Assembly (NCBI RefSeq): GCF_018604545.1
Contig: NZ_CP075896.1
Location: 3,968,001 to 4,032,000 of the forward strand
Origin: Streptomyces koelreuteriae
GTDB lineage: Bacteria > Actinomycetota > Actinomycetes > Streptomycetales > Streptomycetaceae
Length of the DNA stretch: 64,000 bases
Direction: 5' to 3'
The position numbers and the translations under genes were made by a program. How positions within the stretch are numbered: the stretch's first letter is position 1; every line of letters starts with the position of its first letter. The notes under the pieces were generated by a model. It did not search any database. It worked only from the letters and a program-made list of their open reading frames with translations, and had not been told where the DNA came from. This document shows positions 8,595 through 16,801 of the stretch, piece by piece.

Positions 8595-10033
8595 TACGCG
8601 GTGGTGTGGCGCTCGATTTCGGCAGTGATGATCTGCAGGGCCTCGGCGATGCGGTCGTGGTGGGTGCGGTGGGAGACCACGCACACGCGCAGGGTGTAGC
8701 GGCCGTCGACCACCGTGCTGGAGAGCACGATGCGCCGGTGGCCGTTGATCCGCTCCAGCAGTCGGCGGCCGGCTTCGTCCGCCCGCTCGGCGGCGGCCCG
8801 GCTGCCGTCGGCGGGGCGGATGCGGAAGATGACGGTGGACAGGTCCGGGCGCTGCGGGACCTCCAGCTCCGCGACGCCGGACAGCGTGGCGTGGACGTGT
8901 TCGGCCAGGTCGAGCTTCTCGTCCAGGGCCGTACGGAAGGCGTCCACCCCGTGCAGGTGCAGGGGAAGCCAGGCCCGCAGCCCACGGATCTCGTGGGTCA
9001 ATTCGGGCCCGAGCCGGCCGGAGTCCGGGACGCTCCCCGCCGCCTCCATGTCCTGGAGGTAGCTGCCGGTGCCGTCGTGCGCGGCGTGCAGGGCGGCGAG
9101 GTCGCGGACGACCAGGGCGCCGGTGCCGAACGGCATGAACAGGGTCTTGTGCGGGTCCAGGGTGATCGAGTCGGCCTCCTCGAAACCGGCGAGGCACGCT
9201 GCGCCGCGTGCGGTGAGACGGAAGAAGCCGCCGTAGGCCGCGTCGATGTGGAACCACACGTCCTCGCGGCGAGCCAGGTCGGCCAGCTGCGGCAGCGGGT
9301 CGACGGTGCCGGTGTCGGTGGTGCCGGCGGTGGCCACCAGCAGGAACGGCCGCAGCCCGGCGTCCCGGTCGGCGCGGATCATCGCGGCGACGGCCTCCGG
9401 GTCCATCCGCAGGTCCGGGGTGTGCGGCACGGTCCGTATGTGAGCCGCGCGGATGCCGGCGAGGCGGGCGGCCTTGGCGACGGAGTGGTGGGCGAAGGCG
9501 GTGGTATAGACGGTGCCGCCGGCGAGATCTTCGCCGAGCTTGTCGTGCCGGGCGGCGACCGTCGCGGAGAACGTGGCCATCGAGCCGCCGCTGGTCAGCA
9601 GGCCGCCGCTGCCCTCCGGAAGGCCGCACACATCGCGGGCCATCCAGCGGATCACGCTCTCCTCCAGCGCGGCGAGGGCCGGAGCCACCGAGGCCAGACC
9701 GCCGTAGCGGTTGACGGCACGGTTGTAGAACTCGGCGAGCGCGGCCGAGTACAGACCACTGCCCGGGATGTACGCCAGGTGTCCCGGCCCGGCGGTCTCC
9801 AGAGCGCAGTCGGCAGCCTCGTCCAGACGCGCGAGAAGATCCTTCAGGTCACCGCCCCGATCGGGCGGGGGTACCAGGAAGGACTCCACCAGGTCGGCCT
9901 CGGCCCGCGGCGACAGAGGGCTGGTCGCGGGGCGTGCCGCGAGCTGGTCGGTGCGGTCGACGACACGATCCAGGACGAGACGGCCCATTTCGGCCATCGC
10001 GGCGCGATCGGGTTCCAGGGGGAAGGGGTGCAT
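8594..10033 (-). CDS. PLP-dependent aromatic-L-amino-acid decarboxylase family protein
   Basis: Group II pyridoxal-phosphate decarboxylase of 479 aa that would convert an aromatic or related amino acid into an amine. PLP sites are visible: the lysine of DPHKTLF (K296) forms the Schiff base, D264 in HIDAAYGG pairs with the pyridine nitrogen, and the His of FAHHSVAKA stacks on the ring. Length is normal and the protein looks intact. It starts at ATG 10033. An Lrp/AsnC regulator is divergently transcribed 166 bp away, a common arrangement in which the Lrp protein senses the amino acid substrate. DOPA, tyrosine, tryptophan and phenylalanine cannot be told apart here. Confidence 0.92.
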   Translation of the reverse strand: MHPFPLEPDRAAMAEMGRLVLDRVVDRTDQLAARPATSPLSPRAEADLVESFLVPPPDRGGDLKDLLARLDEAADCALETAGPGHLAYIPGSGLYSAALAEFYNRAVNRYGGLASVAPALAALEESVIRWMARDVCGLPEGSGGLLTSGGSMATFSATVAARHDKLGEDLAGGTVYTTAFAHHSVAKAARLAGIRAAHIRTVPHTPDLRMDPEAVAAMIRADRDAGLRPFLLVATAGTTDTGTVDPLPQLADLARREDVWFHIDAAYGGFFRLTARGAACLAGFEEADSITLDPHKTLFMPFGTGALVVRDLAALHAAHDGTGSYLQDMEAAGSVPDSGRLGPELTHEIRGLRAWLPLHLHGVDAFRTALDEKLDLAEHVHATLSGVAELEVPQRPDLSTVIFRIRPADGSRAAAERADEAGRRLLERINGHRRIVLSSTVVDGRYTLRVCVVSHRTHHDRIAEALQIITAEIERHTTA

Positions 10034-10128
10034 GAGGCAGTCCGGTGTGCGTGAGAGGGGTACGAGGGCGGCGGTCCGGCGTACCGGCCGGAGCGTGACC
10101 AGGATGCGTCACCAAGCCCGGCATGCGA

Positions 10129-10154
10129 TGGCGTACGCAATGCCCGTACGGCAC
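10129..10154. promoter_or_regulatory. Candidate Lrp operator between decarboxylase and Lrp gene
   Basis: Two palindromes, GCGTACGC (10131-10138) and CCGTACGG (10144-10151), together form a larger imperfect dyad with TGG and GCA flanks. They lie inside the divergent promoter region. Lrp/AsnC proteins bind such pseudo-symmetric sites; assignment is by position only. Confidence 0.5.
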
Positions 10155-10199
10155 TGTGGCGCAGGATTATTCGTCGATGCGGCCGATACGCTGCATTTC

Positions 10200-10688
10200 A
10201 TGCCACGACCCTTGTACGACCGTATCGACCGGGCGATCCTGGACCACCTCCAGCGCCACGGACGCACCCCCAACGTCGACCTCGCCGACGCCGTACGCCT
10301 GTCACCCTCGTCCTGCCTGCGCCGCACCAAGGCGCTGGAGGAGGACGGGGTCCTGGCCGGTTACCGGGCCGATCTGGACCGCGAGCGCCTCGGCCTCGGG
10401 CTGACGGTGTTCCTCTCCCTCAAGGTCGAGCACTCCCGCACCACCTCCCAAGTGGTCGAAGAGGCACTCAAGGCGATCGAGCACGTGGTCGCCTGCCACG
10501 TGGTCTCCGGCGACGCCGACTTCTTCGTCGAACTCGCCGTGCCGGACCTGCGCACCTTCGAAAAGGTGCTCACCGACCAGATCCTGGCCATCGGCCCCGT
10601 TCGCGACGCCCGCAGCACCTTCTGCATCCGCACCGTCATCGACCGCGGCCCGCTGCCCCTCAATTCCTGGCCTGCCCCGCGGGCGTGA
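10200..10688 (+). CDS. Lrp/AsnC family transcriptional regulator
   Basis: Regulator of 162 aa. The N-terminal winged HTH (about residues 5-60) opens with YDRIDRAILDHLQRHGRTPN and contains LSPSSCLRRTKALEEDGVL, the Lrp recognition block. The C-terminal RAM effector domain (about 70-150) has VSGDADFFVELAVPDLRTFE, the usual Lrp strand-helix segment. It starts at ATG 10200. Divergent from the aromatic amino-acid decarboxylase, it is the probable amino-acid-sensing controller of that gene. Confidence 0.93.
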   Translation: MPRPLYDRIDRAILDHLQRHGRTPNVDLADAVRLSPSSCLRRTKALEEDGVLAGYRADLDRERLGLGLTVFLSLKVEHSRTTSQVVEEALKAIEHVVACHVVSGDADFFVELAVPDLRTFEKVLTDQILAIGPVRDARSTFCIRTVIDRGPLPLNSWPAPRA

Positions 10689-10767
10689 CCGGACGACACG
10701 GCTTCATCCGCTAGAGAAACACCGCGATTCCCGGCCCGAAGATGAAGCAGTAAGCCGAGGGACACCT

Positions 10768-10780
10768 GGGGCAGTGCCCC
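10768..10780. terminator. Short hairpin after the Lrp gene
   Basis: GGGGCA-G-TGCCCC forms a short perfect hairpin 80 bp after the Lrp stop codon. There is no U tract, which is common for high-GC actinobacterial terminators. The rest of 10689-10937 shows nothing I recognise. Confidence 0.35.
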
Positions 10781-10937
10781 TGCGGTGAGCAAGTACCCCA
10801 GCTGGGCAGTCATCTCGTCGGCGCCACAGATCTGATGCCGCAGGGCCTCCCGATAGGTGATCGGCCACCCGCTATTCGACCCTTACTTCGGTGTTCCGGT
10901 CTTCCATCAGCAGGCGGCGTGAGCCGACCGTTCACAC

Positions 10938-11156
10938 TCAGCGTCCCTGACTGTTTCCGGCGGATTCCGCTCCTCCACGCGCACGGGGCCGCGGCCCTCC
11001 CTCTTCGCGGGGTTTCACTACGACCAGGCGCTCCGGCTGCCGGGAAGTCCACTGCCCCGGTCCGCACTCCGGCCGCAGCACCCAGACAGTGCCGCCGCGC
11101 ACATCCGTGACGAAGCCGCGCCGGTCGGCGACCTCGTCGTGGATCAGGTCGCCCAC
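10938..11156 (-). CDS. Small conserved protein of unknown function
   Basis: About 72 aa. The core GDLIHDEVADRRGFVTDV, then TVWVLRP and a W-T-S-R-x-P-E segment, looks like the short conserved actinobacterial proteins often found beside regulators; I know no function for it. The best start I can see is GTG 11156, but it has no clear ribosome-binding site. The frame stays open upstream to 11276 through degenerate repeats, which may be a real extension or repeat expansion. The C-terminal tail rich in Gly and Arg also looks degenerate. Confidence 0.5.
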   Translation of the reverse strand: MGDLIHDEVADRRGFVTDVRGGTVWVLRPECGPGQWTSRQPERLVVVKPREEGGPRPRARGGAESAGNSQGR

Positions 11157-11168
11157 CGGTCGGGAACC

Positions 11169-11329
11169 CGCGCACGCGCTGACACCGACAACCGTCAACG
11201 GACCGCTTCCGCCCGGCCGGAAACGCGCGCACGCGCTGACACCGACGCCCGTCCACGGACGACCGGCTCCACCCACCCGGACTCCCGCCCCCGCTCACGC
11301 CCACGCCCACGCCCTGACACCAACACCCC
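11169..11329. repeat. Imperfect 55-bp tandem repeats
   Basis: The block CGCGCACGCGCTGACACCGAC occurs at about 11169-11189 and 11225-11245, with a third degraded copy (ACGCCCTGACACCAACACCC) near 11308-11327. The repeats fill the space between the small conserved gene and the SARP-CGNR gene. Confidence 0.6.
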
Positions 11330-12673
11330 TCAACACCCCTCCGGCATCCGCTTCGCCCCGCACGTCGCCAGACTGCACCACCTCCGTCGCCCGCTCTCGT
11401 CGAGGAACAGCCAGCCGCAGTCCGGGCTGGAGCAGGTGCGGATGGTGAAGCGGCGGGCGTCGGCGAGGAGTTCGGCCGCGTTGCGCGCCACCGCGTACAG
11501 GGGCAGGCGCAGACCGGTGGAGGGGGACGGGCGCCAGCGGGCCAGGCCGTCCTCGCCCCGGGTGAACACCGAGAGCCGCGCGGCGTCCTCCACCACTCCG
11601 GCCACGGCCTTGAAGGCCCGGCCGTCCTGCGGATCGGTCAGGCAGGTGTAGAGGTCCGTACGGAACCGGCGGGCCTCGTCGAGCGCGGCGGCTGCCTCGG
11701 CCGGCTGCCGTACCGCCTGGTCGCGCAGCCGGGTGACCGTCCGCTCCTCGATCAGGTCCAGATGCCCGGCCCATACGGCGAACGCGGCATAGCCCCGCAG
11801 CCACTCCGACCCGGGCAGCGGGTCCCCGCCCCACCCGGCGTAGGTGTTGCAGAACTCCAGCGCGGGGTGTCCGCTCGTACTCCACGGCAGCCACTGGTCG
11901 TCGACCCGTACCGCGTAGACGGGCCCGGGCGGCCGGTCCAGCCGGGGGTCGCCGTGCAGCATGCGGTCGTGCAGGGTGCGCAGGTCGCGGTTGGGTTCGA
12001 TGCCGAGTTCGGTCGCGAGGAGGGTGCGCGTGCCGTCGTACAGGCGGAGTGCGTCGGCCTGGCGGCCGGACCGGTACAGGGCGGTCATCCGGGCCGCGAC
12101 CAGCCGTTCACGCGTGGGGTGCTCGTCGAGCAGGGGTGTCAGGTCCGCCGCGACCCGGTCGTGCAGCCCCAGGGCGAGCTGCGCCTCGGCCCGCTGTTCC
12201 ACGGCGGACAGCCGCAGTTCGGCGAGGGTGCCGCCCAGCCGTGTCCGCAGCCGCTCGTCGGCCACGTCCGCGAGCGGCTCCCCGCGCCACAGCCCGAGGG
12301 CATCGTCGTAGAGGCGTGTCCGCTCGGCCGGGTCGGCGGCGGTGGCCGCCCGTCCGGCGAGGGACGTGAACTCCTGTGCGTCGATACGGTGTTGGCCGTG
12401 CTCTACGGCGTAGCCGTCGTGCTTGCTCGCGATAATCACCCCGTACGGCTTGAGCGCGGCGCGCAACCGGCCGACGTAGGTGTGGACGGTGGCGCGGGCG
12501 GAGGCGGGCGGGGTGTCGTCCCACAGCAGGTCGATGAGGCGTTCGGTCGCGACGACCCGCCCCGCGTGCAGCAGCAGGACCGCCAGCAGGCACCGCTCCT
12601 GGCGGCGGCTGCCCACCGGCACCGGCCGCCCCTCGTGGTGGGCGGCGAACGGACCGAGCAGCTGGAAATCCAT
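11330..12673 (-). CDS. SARP-type activator fused to a CGNR zinc-finger domain
   Basis: Transcription factor of 447 aa combining two families. Residues 1-95 are the OmpR-like winged helix of SARP/AfsR proteins (starting MDFQLLGPFAAHHEGRPVPV), and about 97-240 are the bacterial transcriptional activation (BTAD) helical repeat domain ending in LATELGIEPNRDLR. Instead of the NB-ARC/TPR module of AfsR, residues about 265-400 are the helical stress-sensing-like ABATE domain of CGNR proteins (HPALEFCNTYAGWGG), followed by a zinc finger with C414, C419, C433 and C438. The finger ends CGAKR rather than the canonical CGNR. It is 69 bp downstream of a second, stand-alone CGNR gene on the same strand. 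Target genes are unknown. Confidence 0.9.
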   Translation of the reverse strand: MDFQLLGPFAAHHEGRPVPVGSRRQERCLLAVLLLHAGRVVATERLIDLLWDDTPPASARATVHTYVGRLRAALKPYGVIIASKHDGYAVEHGQHRIDAQEFTSLAGRAATAADPAERTRLYDDALGLWRGEPLADVADERLRTRLGGTLAELRLSAVEQRAEAQLALGLHDRVAADLTPLLDEHPTRERLVAARMTALYRSGRQADALRLYDGTRTLLATELGIEPNRDLRTLHDRMLHGDPRLDRPPGPVYAVRVDDQWLPWSTSGHPALEFCNTYAGWGGDPLPGSEWLRGYAAFAVWAGHLDLIEERTVTRLRDQAVRQPAEAAAALDEARRFRTDLYTCLTDPQDGRAFKAVAGVVEDAARLSVFTRGEDGLARWRPSPSTGLRLPLYAVARNAAELLADARRFTIRTCSSPDCGWLFLDESGRRRWCSLATCGAKRMPEGC

Positions 12674-12742
12674 GGCTACCGGCAGCCTAGAGCGTCGTCT
12701 CCTTCGGAGTGCCGGGCCTGCTCGGATGTGCCGGGGTGACGA

Positions 12743-13318
12743 TCACTCCGCTGATCCGGGGTCCTCGCGCTGCTTGGCGTGGAAGCGCGCTTTCTTCTGC
12801 CGATTCCCGCACGTGTTCATGTCGCACCATTTGCGGGTGCGGCTCTGGCTGGTGTCGAAGAAGGCGGCCTGGCAGGTCGGTGACGCGCACAGGGCCAGTT
12901 TTCCGTCTCGTTCGCCTGCGACGATGCTGATCGCGTCGGCGGCGATCACGCCGAGGGCGTCCTCCACGGGGGAAGCCGAGCCGAGCCGCCAGCGCCGCTC
13001 GCCCTCGGGCGTGAGGATCGCCGCGGCCCGGCCCTGAGCGCTGCGGTCGTTGATGACGTGGACAGCGGGCGCGGGGAGGGCGTCCTGGAGCGCGGCCGCT
13101 GTCGCGACGGCGTGGATCGACTCCCGCAGTTCCCGGGCGAGGTCGAGCTGGGCAGGGGTGCAGGAGTCCACGGCGAGGCCGTACACCGCGAGCCAGTCGA
13201 CGAGTCGCCGCGGCGTGGGAATGCGCTCCACGGCGTCGCCATGACGCTCCGAGAGAGTCCCCGTGAAGCTCGTCGCCAGCACGCTGCCGAGGCGGAAGTC
13301 AGGGAATCCAGCAGGCAT
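12743..13318 (-). CDS. CGNR zinc-finger transcriptional regulator
   Basis: Protein of 191 aa with the two-part CGNR layout: an N-terminal ABATE helical domain (starting near LATSFTGTLSERHGDAVERI) and a C-terminal zinc finger, CASPTC then WCDMNTCGNRQKKA, with four cysteines and the canonical CGNR. It starts at ATG 13318. It is divergent from the epoxide hydrolase across 82 bp containing three related half-sites, and upstream of the SARP-CGNR fusion on the same strand. It probably controls the hydrolase and itself; this is inferred from position. Confidence 0.93.
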   Translation of the reverse strand: MPAGFPDFRLGSVLATSFTGTLSERHGDAVERIPTPRRLVDWLAVYGLAVDSCTPAQLDLARELRESIHAVATAAALQDALPAPAVHVINDRSAQGRAAAILTPEGERRWRLGSASPVEDALGVIAADAISIVAGERDGKLALCASPTCQAAFFDTSQSRTRKWCDMNTCGNRQKKARFHAKQREDPGSAE

Positions 13319-13326
13319 GGAACCAC

Positions 13327-13379
13327 CTTAGACGGTTGCGGCCCGGCTCGGGAGCCTGTTAGAACCGTCTTAGCCGGTT
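13327..13379. promoter_or_regulatory. Cluster of inverted half-sites in the CGNR/epoxide hydrolase divergon
   Basis: CTTAGACGGTT (13327-13337) is matched by an inverted copy, AACCGTCTTAG (13363-13373), and by an overlapping direct variant, CTTAGCCGGTT (13369-13379). The three sites lie just upstream of both start codons. This is a strong candidate operator for the neighbouring CGNR protein. Confidence 0.65.
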
Positions 13380-13400
13380 CTGCGATGGCCAGGAGGTCTC

Positions 13401-14573
13401 ATGCCCCGCCCGACGAGCGACGTACACGCTTTCGAAGCCCACGCGACGGACACCGACCTCGACGATCTGCGCGCGCGACTGGCCGCGGCGCGACTGCCGG
13501 AGGCCGAGACGGTCCAGCGCGCAGCGCCCGACCCGCGCCGATGGGAACAGGGCGTTCCGCTCGCCGACCTCGTCGATGTCGTGGACTACTGGCGCACCGG
13601 GTACGACTGGCGGCCCTTCGAAGAGCGCCTGAACCACATCGGCCAATTCCGTACGACCATCGACGGACTGGGCATTCATTTCCTGCACCGCCGGTCCGAG
13701 CGCGCGGATGCCACCCCTCTGCTCTTGACGCACGGCTGGCCGGACAGCATCGTCCGGTTCATCGATGTGGTGGACGAACTGGCGGATCCGAAAGACGCGA
13801 ACGCGCCGGCGTTCCATGTCGTGGTCCCGTCGCTGCCGGGATTCGGCTACAGCGACAAACCGGCCACGACCGGATGGGGGACCGAAAAGGTCGCGGCCGC
13901 GTGGGTGGAACTGATGGGAAGGCTCGGCTACAGCGAATTCGCGGCCCACGGTGGTGACTGGGGAGGCAATATCACCACGGTTCTCGGCGGCAGGTTCCCG
14001 GCGCACGTTCTCGGCATCCACACCACCTTCGCGGAGGGACCGCCCGGGATGAGCACGGACGGTCTGACGGCGGTCGAGCGCGCATGGGCCGAGGAAACCC
14101 GCCACTTCTGGCGCCACCGGGCGGCGTACGCGAAGCAGCAGGCGACCCGGCCGCAGACCATCGGCTACTCGCTCGTCGACTCACCGGTCGGCCTTCTCGC
14201 CTGGATCCTCGACAAGTTCGCCGAATGGTCGGACACCGAGGACAGCCCGTTCGAGACGATCTCCCTGGACCGCGTTCTTGACAACGTCACCCTGTATTGG
14301 CTGACACGGACCGGCGCATCGGCGGCCCGCATCTACTACGAGAGCCACAACTCACTCGACCCCGAACTCCGGGTCGACGTCCCGTCGGCGATCACCATGT
14401 ATCCCCGCGATATCGAGCGGTGCCCGCGCCCCTGGGCACAGGAGCGGTACCGGAAGATCGTCCGATGGAGGTCGCCCGAGACCGGGGGACATTTCCCCTC
14501 GCTGGAAGTCCCCGAGTATTTCGTCAAGGATCTGCGCGAGGGCCTCGCGGCCGTGCTGGCCGCTAAGCGATGA
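13401..14573 (+). CDS. Epoxide hydrolase (alpha/beta hydrolase with EHN domain)
   Basis: Enzyme of 390 aa that opens epoxides to diols. The N-terminal EHN lid segment (about residues 5-105) contains DLDDLRARLAAARLPE and DYDWRPFEERLN-like blocks of the microsomal epoxide hydrolase group. The catalytic domain shows the HGWP oxyanion motif (111-114), the nucleophile D186 in GGDWGGN and the general base His near residue 364 in GGHFPSLE. It starts at ATG 13401. It is divergent from a CGNR regulator; its last 11 bases overlap the 3' end of the opposing AAA ATPase gene. Confidence 0.93.
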   Translation: MPRPTSDVHAFEAHATDTDLDDLRARLAAARLPEAETVQRAAPDPRRWEQGVPLADLVDVVDYWRTGYDWRPFEERLNHIGQFRTTIDGLGIHFLHRRSERADATPLLLTHGWPDSIVRFIDVVDELADPKDANAPAFHVVVPSLPGFGYSDKPATTGWGTEKVAAAWVELMGRLGYSEFAAHGGDWGGNITTVLGGRFPAHVLGIHTTFAEGPPGMSTDGLTAVERAWAEETRHFWRHRAAYAKQQATRPQTIGYSLVDSPVGLLAWILDKFAEWSDTEDSPFETISLDRVLDNVTLYWLTRTGASAARIYYESHNSLDPELRVDVPSAITMYPRDIERCPRPWAQERYRKIVRWRSPETGGHFPSLEVPEYFVKDLREGLAAVLAAKR

Positions 14574-15270
14574 TGTGCCGCAGATAGGCGTGCGGGTCGG
14601 CGAGATAGCGGCGCCAGTGATCCACGACACCGAGTTCCCGCCAGGCGACTCTGCGCAGCCCGTGTTCGCCGACCTCGACGATGTCCGCGCCCGGCAGTGC
14701 GGTCAGGAGCGGGGAGTGCGTGGCGCAGATGACCTGGCCGCCCTCCTTGGCCAACCGGTCGATGTGCCCGATCAGTTCGAGGCAGGAGGAGAAGGAGAGC
14801 GCGGCCTCCGGCTCGTCGAGGACGTAGAGCCCGGCGTGCAGGAACTTCCCGCGGAACGCCGCGAGGAAGCCCTCGCCATGGCTGACCGAGTCCGGCGCGA
14901 AGCCCTCCCTGTTCAGCGCGTCCAGCGCGGTCTCGGCCCGCAGGAAGAAGCCCTTGCGGGCCGACCAGTTGGTGACCATACGGCGCCCGCGCGAGGCCGC
15001 GTCGAACTTGATCCGCTCGCCCAGCTCCGACTTGGCGCGCGGCGAGGCGTAGCGCCAGTCGTGGGAGCCGCCGTAGGAATCCAGCCCGAACCCCTCCGCC
15101 AGCGCCTCGACCAGCGTCGACTTGCCCGAGCCGTTCTCACCGACCAGGAAGGTCACCGGTGCGGTGAAGCGCAGCCCCTCGTCGAGAAGCTGCCGGACGC
15201 AGGGCACCGACCAGGGCCAGGTGTCCTCGTCGTACGAGGAGAGGTGGGCGTACGCGCGTTCGACAATCAC
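14563..15270 (-). CDS. AAA family ATPase (ABC-like, single domain)
   Basis: Soluble ATPase of 235 aa with the fold seen in RecF/SMC-like and Old-type ATPases. The Walker A motif GENGSGKST is at about residues 43-51, a signature-like SHGEG at about 129-133, Walker B with catalytic Glu in YVLDEPEAALS at about 153-163, and the switch His in CATHSPLL. It has no membrane partner nearby, so transport is unlikely. Such small stand-alone ATPases are widespread in Streptomyces with unknown roles. It starts at ATG 15270 and converges with the epoxide hydrolase with an 11-bp overlap. Confidence 0.88.
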   Translation of the reverse strand: MIVERAYAHLSSYDEDTWPWSVPCVRQLLDEGLRFTAPVTFLVGENGSGKSTLVEALAEGFGLDSYGGSHDWRYASPRAKSELGERIKFDAASRGRRMVTNWSARKGFFLRAETALDALNREGFAPDSVSHGEGFLAAFRGKFLHAGLYVLDEPEAALSFSSCLELIGHIDRLAKEGGQVICATHSPLLTALPGADIVEVGEHGLRRVAWRELGVVDHWRRYLADPHAYLRHIIA

Positions 15271-15333
15271 TCGAACAGTGTCGCGCAGGAGGCGGAAGGC
15301 GGCTCGGTGCCCACGCCGGGGATGGTGAGGCTT

Positions 15334-15400
15334 TGGTCAGAGGCCGGGGCGAGACTGGCGCACGCCCTCGCGGCGAGCCCTTCCTCCGCCCCTCTGACCA
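15334..15400. promoter_or_regulatory. Inverted repeat upstream of the secreted-protein pseudogene
   Basis: TGGTCAGAGG (15334-15343) and CCTCTGACCA (15391-15400) are perfect 10-bp inverted arms 47 bp apart. The right arm ends next to the ribosome-binding site (AGGGAGA) of the gene at 15410. It may be an operator or an mRNA stem that hides the ribosome-binding site. Confidence 0.4.
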
Positions 15401-15409
15401 GGGAGAACC

Positions 15410-15927
15410 ATGCGCCGAACCGCCCTCGCGATGCTCACACTTGCCGCCGCACTGCTCGGGACGCAGCCCGCGACGGCTGCGACGGCCGCGACGGAAGCAG
15501 GGGGCTGGGAGCCGGCGCCCTCCACCCCCTGGGACGTCGCCGCCGGCGTGCGCTGCGACTTCCCCGTGCACGGCGAGCCCGTCGTCGACGAGGTGGTGCG
15601 GCGCGTCCTGAGCACCCACCCCGACGGTTCCGCACGCCGGGTCGCCTACAAGGGTGACCTGGTCATCCGCGTCACGAACACCGAGTCCGGTGCCGCCCAC
15701 GACGCCGACGCGAGTGGCTCGGCCGTCGTCGAGTACCGGCCGACGGTTCACAACTCTGGGCCGTGCGCGGCCCGGTGCTCGTCGGCGTGGGAGAGGGGCA
15801 GGGCAACCTGCCGCGTGGGCTGTACATCGTGGACGGGGTGTACGGGATGGACATCAGCGCCACTGGATACAAGGCCGTACATCTCGTTCGGGGGACTACG
15901 GACGACCTGTGCGCCCGTATTGACTGA
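15410..15927 (+). pseudogene. Secreted protein gene with a one-base frameshift
   Basis: The first frame gives a signal peptide (residues 1-24, AlaThrAla-rich) and a conserved start, WDVAAGVRCDFPVHGEPVVDE, up to VVEYR. At about 15737-15740 one G appears to be missing from TACCGGGCC (written TACCGGCC). In the +1 frame the same protein continues as DGSQLWAVRGPVLVG..., NLPRGLYIVDGVYG and ends TTDDLCARID at the stop 15925-15927. Restoring one base gives a 172-aa secreted protein of the size expected for this actinobacterial family of unknown function. Either a true pseudogene or a sequencing error in a G run. Confidence 0.8.
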
Positions 15928-16012
15928 TCCGGGGAGACCGGGGACCAGGGCCTGTCCGGCGGTTCGTGCCGGACAGGCCTCTGGCCCGGACAGCCTCCCT
16001 AACCCTCCGGGC

Positions 16013-16561
16013 TCAGCGCTTGAGCGTGAAGGTGAAGTCGCCGGAGAGCTTGCCGCTCAGCCGGACCGCCGAGACGACCTTCCCCTCCGCGATCAGCCGC
16101 TCGACCTCGGCCCGTGACAGACCGCACCCTTCAGCGATCAGTCGCACCGGCCGGACCGGTATCCGCGCCGCGAAGCGGACCGATACGTCGATCACCTCGC
16201 GGCCCAGATGCTCCGAGCCGCCGGTGTCGAGGCGCCAGGCGTCGTCCCAGTCGAGGGCGATGCGATTGCGGCGCCGCAGGACCGGATCCCGGAGCAGTTC
16301 GGCTGCCAGGCCGGGGTCGTTGTCGTGCAGCCGGTCCAGCAGCTCAGGTCGTACGGAGCGCACATTCCTCCGCTCCAGGACCGTGAGCTTCGCCGTCTCC
16401 CCGCACCCGGTGCACAGGACGAGGAACCAGGCGTCGATGAGCTTGTGGTGGGCGTTGACGCGGAACTTGCCGTTCGCCCGGAAGCGTTCGGAGGCGCAGG
16501 AGTGGCAACGGCGGAGGACGAGCGGCAGGCAGGTGGGCATGACCACCCAGTGTTCGGACAC
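16013..16561 (-). CDS. DUF1062 domain-containing protein
   Basis: Cytoplasmic protein of 182 aa, function unknown. The N-terminus has a CxxC pair (RRCHSCAS) and a second one (LCTGCGE), suggesting a zinc ribbon. The core KFRVNAHHKLIDAWFLVLC and the middle LDRLHDNDPGLAAELL match DUF1062 proteins. The C-terminal ~60 residues (PVRLIAEGCGLSRAEVERLI onward) look like an S4-type RNA-binding segment. It starts at ATG 16561; length is normal for the family. It stands alone beside the decayed toxin-antitoxin zone. Confidence 0.87.
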   Translation of the reverse strand: MSEHWVVMPTCLPLVLRRCHSCASERFRANGKFRVNAHHKLIDAWFLVLCTGCGETAKLTVLERRNVRSVRPELLDRLHDNDPGLAAELLRDPVLRRRNRIALDWDDAWRLDTGGSEHLGREVIDVSVRFAARIPVRPVRLIAEGCGLSRAEVERLIAEGKVVSAVRLSGKLSGDFTFTLKR

Positions 16562-16801
16562 AGAAGTACACCGGTTTCAGTGAGAAGTCCGCAGCAAGAA
16601 GCAGCGCGGCGCACACAGACGCGACGCGCGACAGATCAGCTCTCGGGAGGTCTCACACGGTGTACAACGGCACGTCCTCGCTCAGACGACTCGGGTCGGC
16701 AGCACGGTAAGGGCGCACAGCGGCGCCGCTCCACTGGTTTTCGTCCGGCTTGCCCCTCACGTCGCGTGAGGCCGGCCCCACTCTGGGACGTCCCCTCATG
16801 T
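16562..16801. other. Non-coding stretch with one hairpin
   Basis: I see no gene here. The hairpin CCTCACG-TCG-CGTGAGG (16755-16771) has a perfect 7-bp stem and sits just before the toxin remnant; it could be a terminator or the end of a lost element. Confidence 0.4.

Noticed and set aside
11169..11329. Possible CRISPR array
   Set aside because: Repeats are imperfect, the spacing varies, and there are no cas genes.
14563..15270. ABC transporter ATPase
   Set aside because: It has a Walker A and ABC-like Walker B, but no membrane partner gene nearby and a RecF/SMC-like layout, so I kept a general AAA ATPase call.
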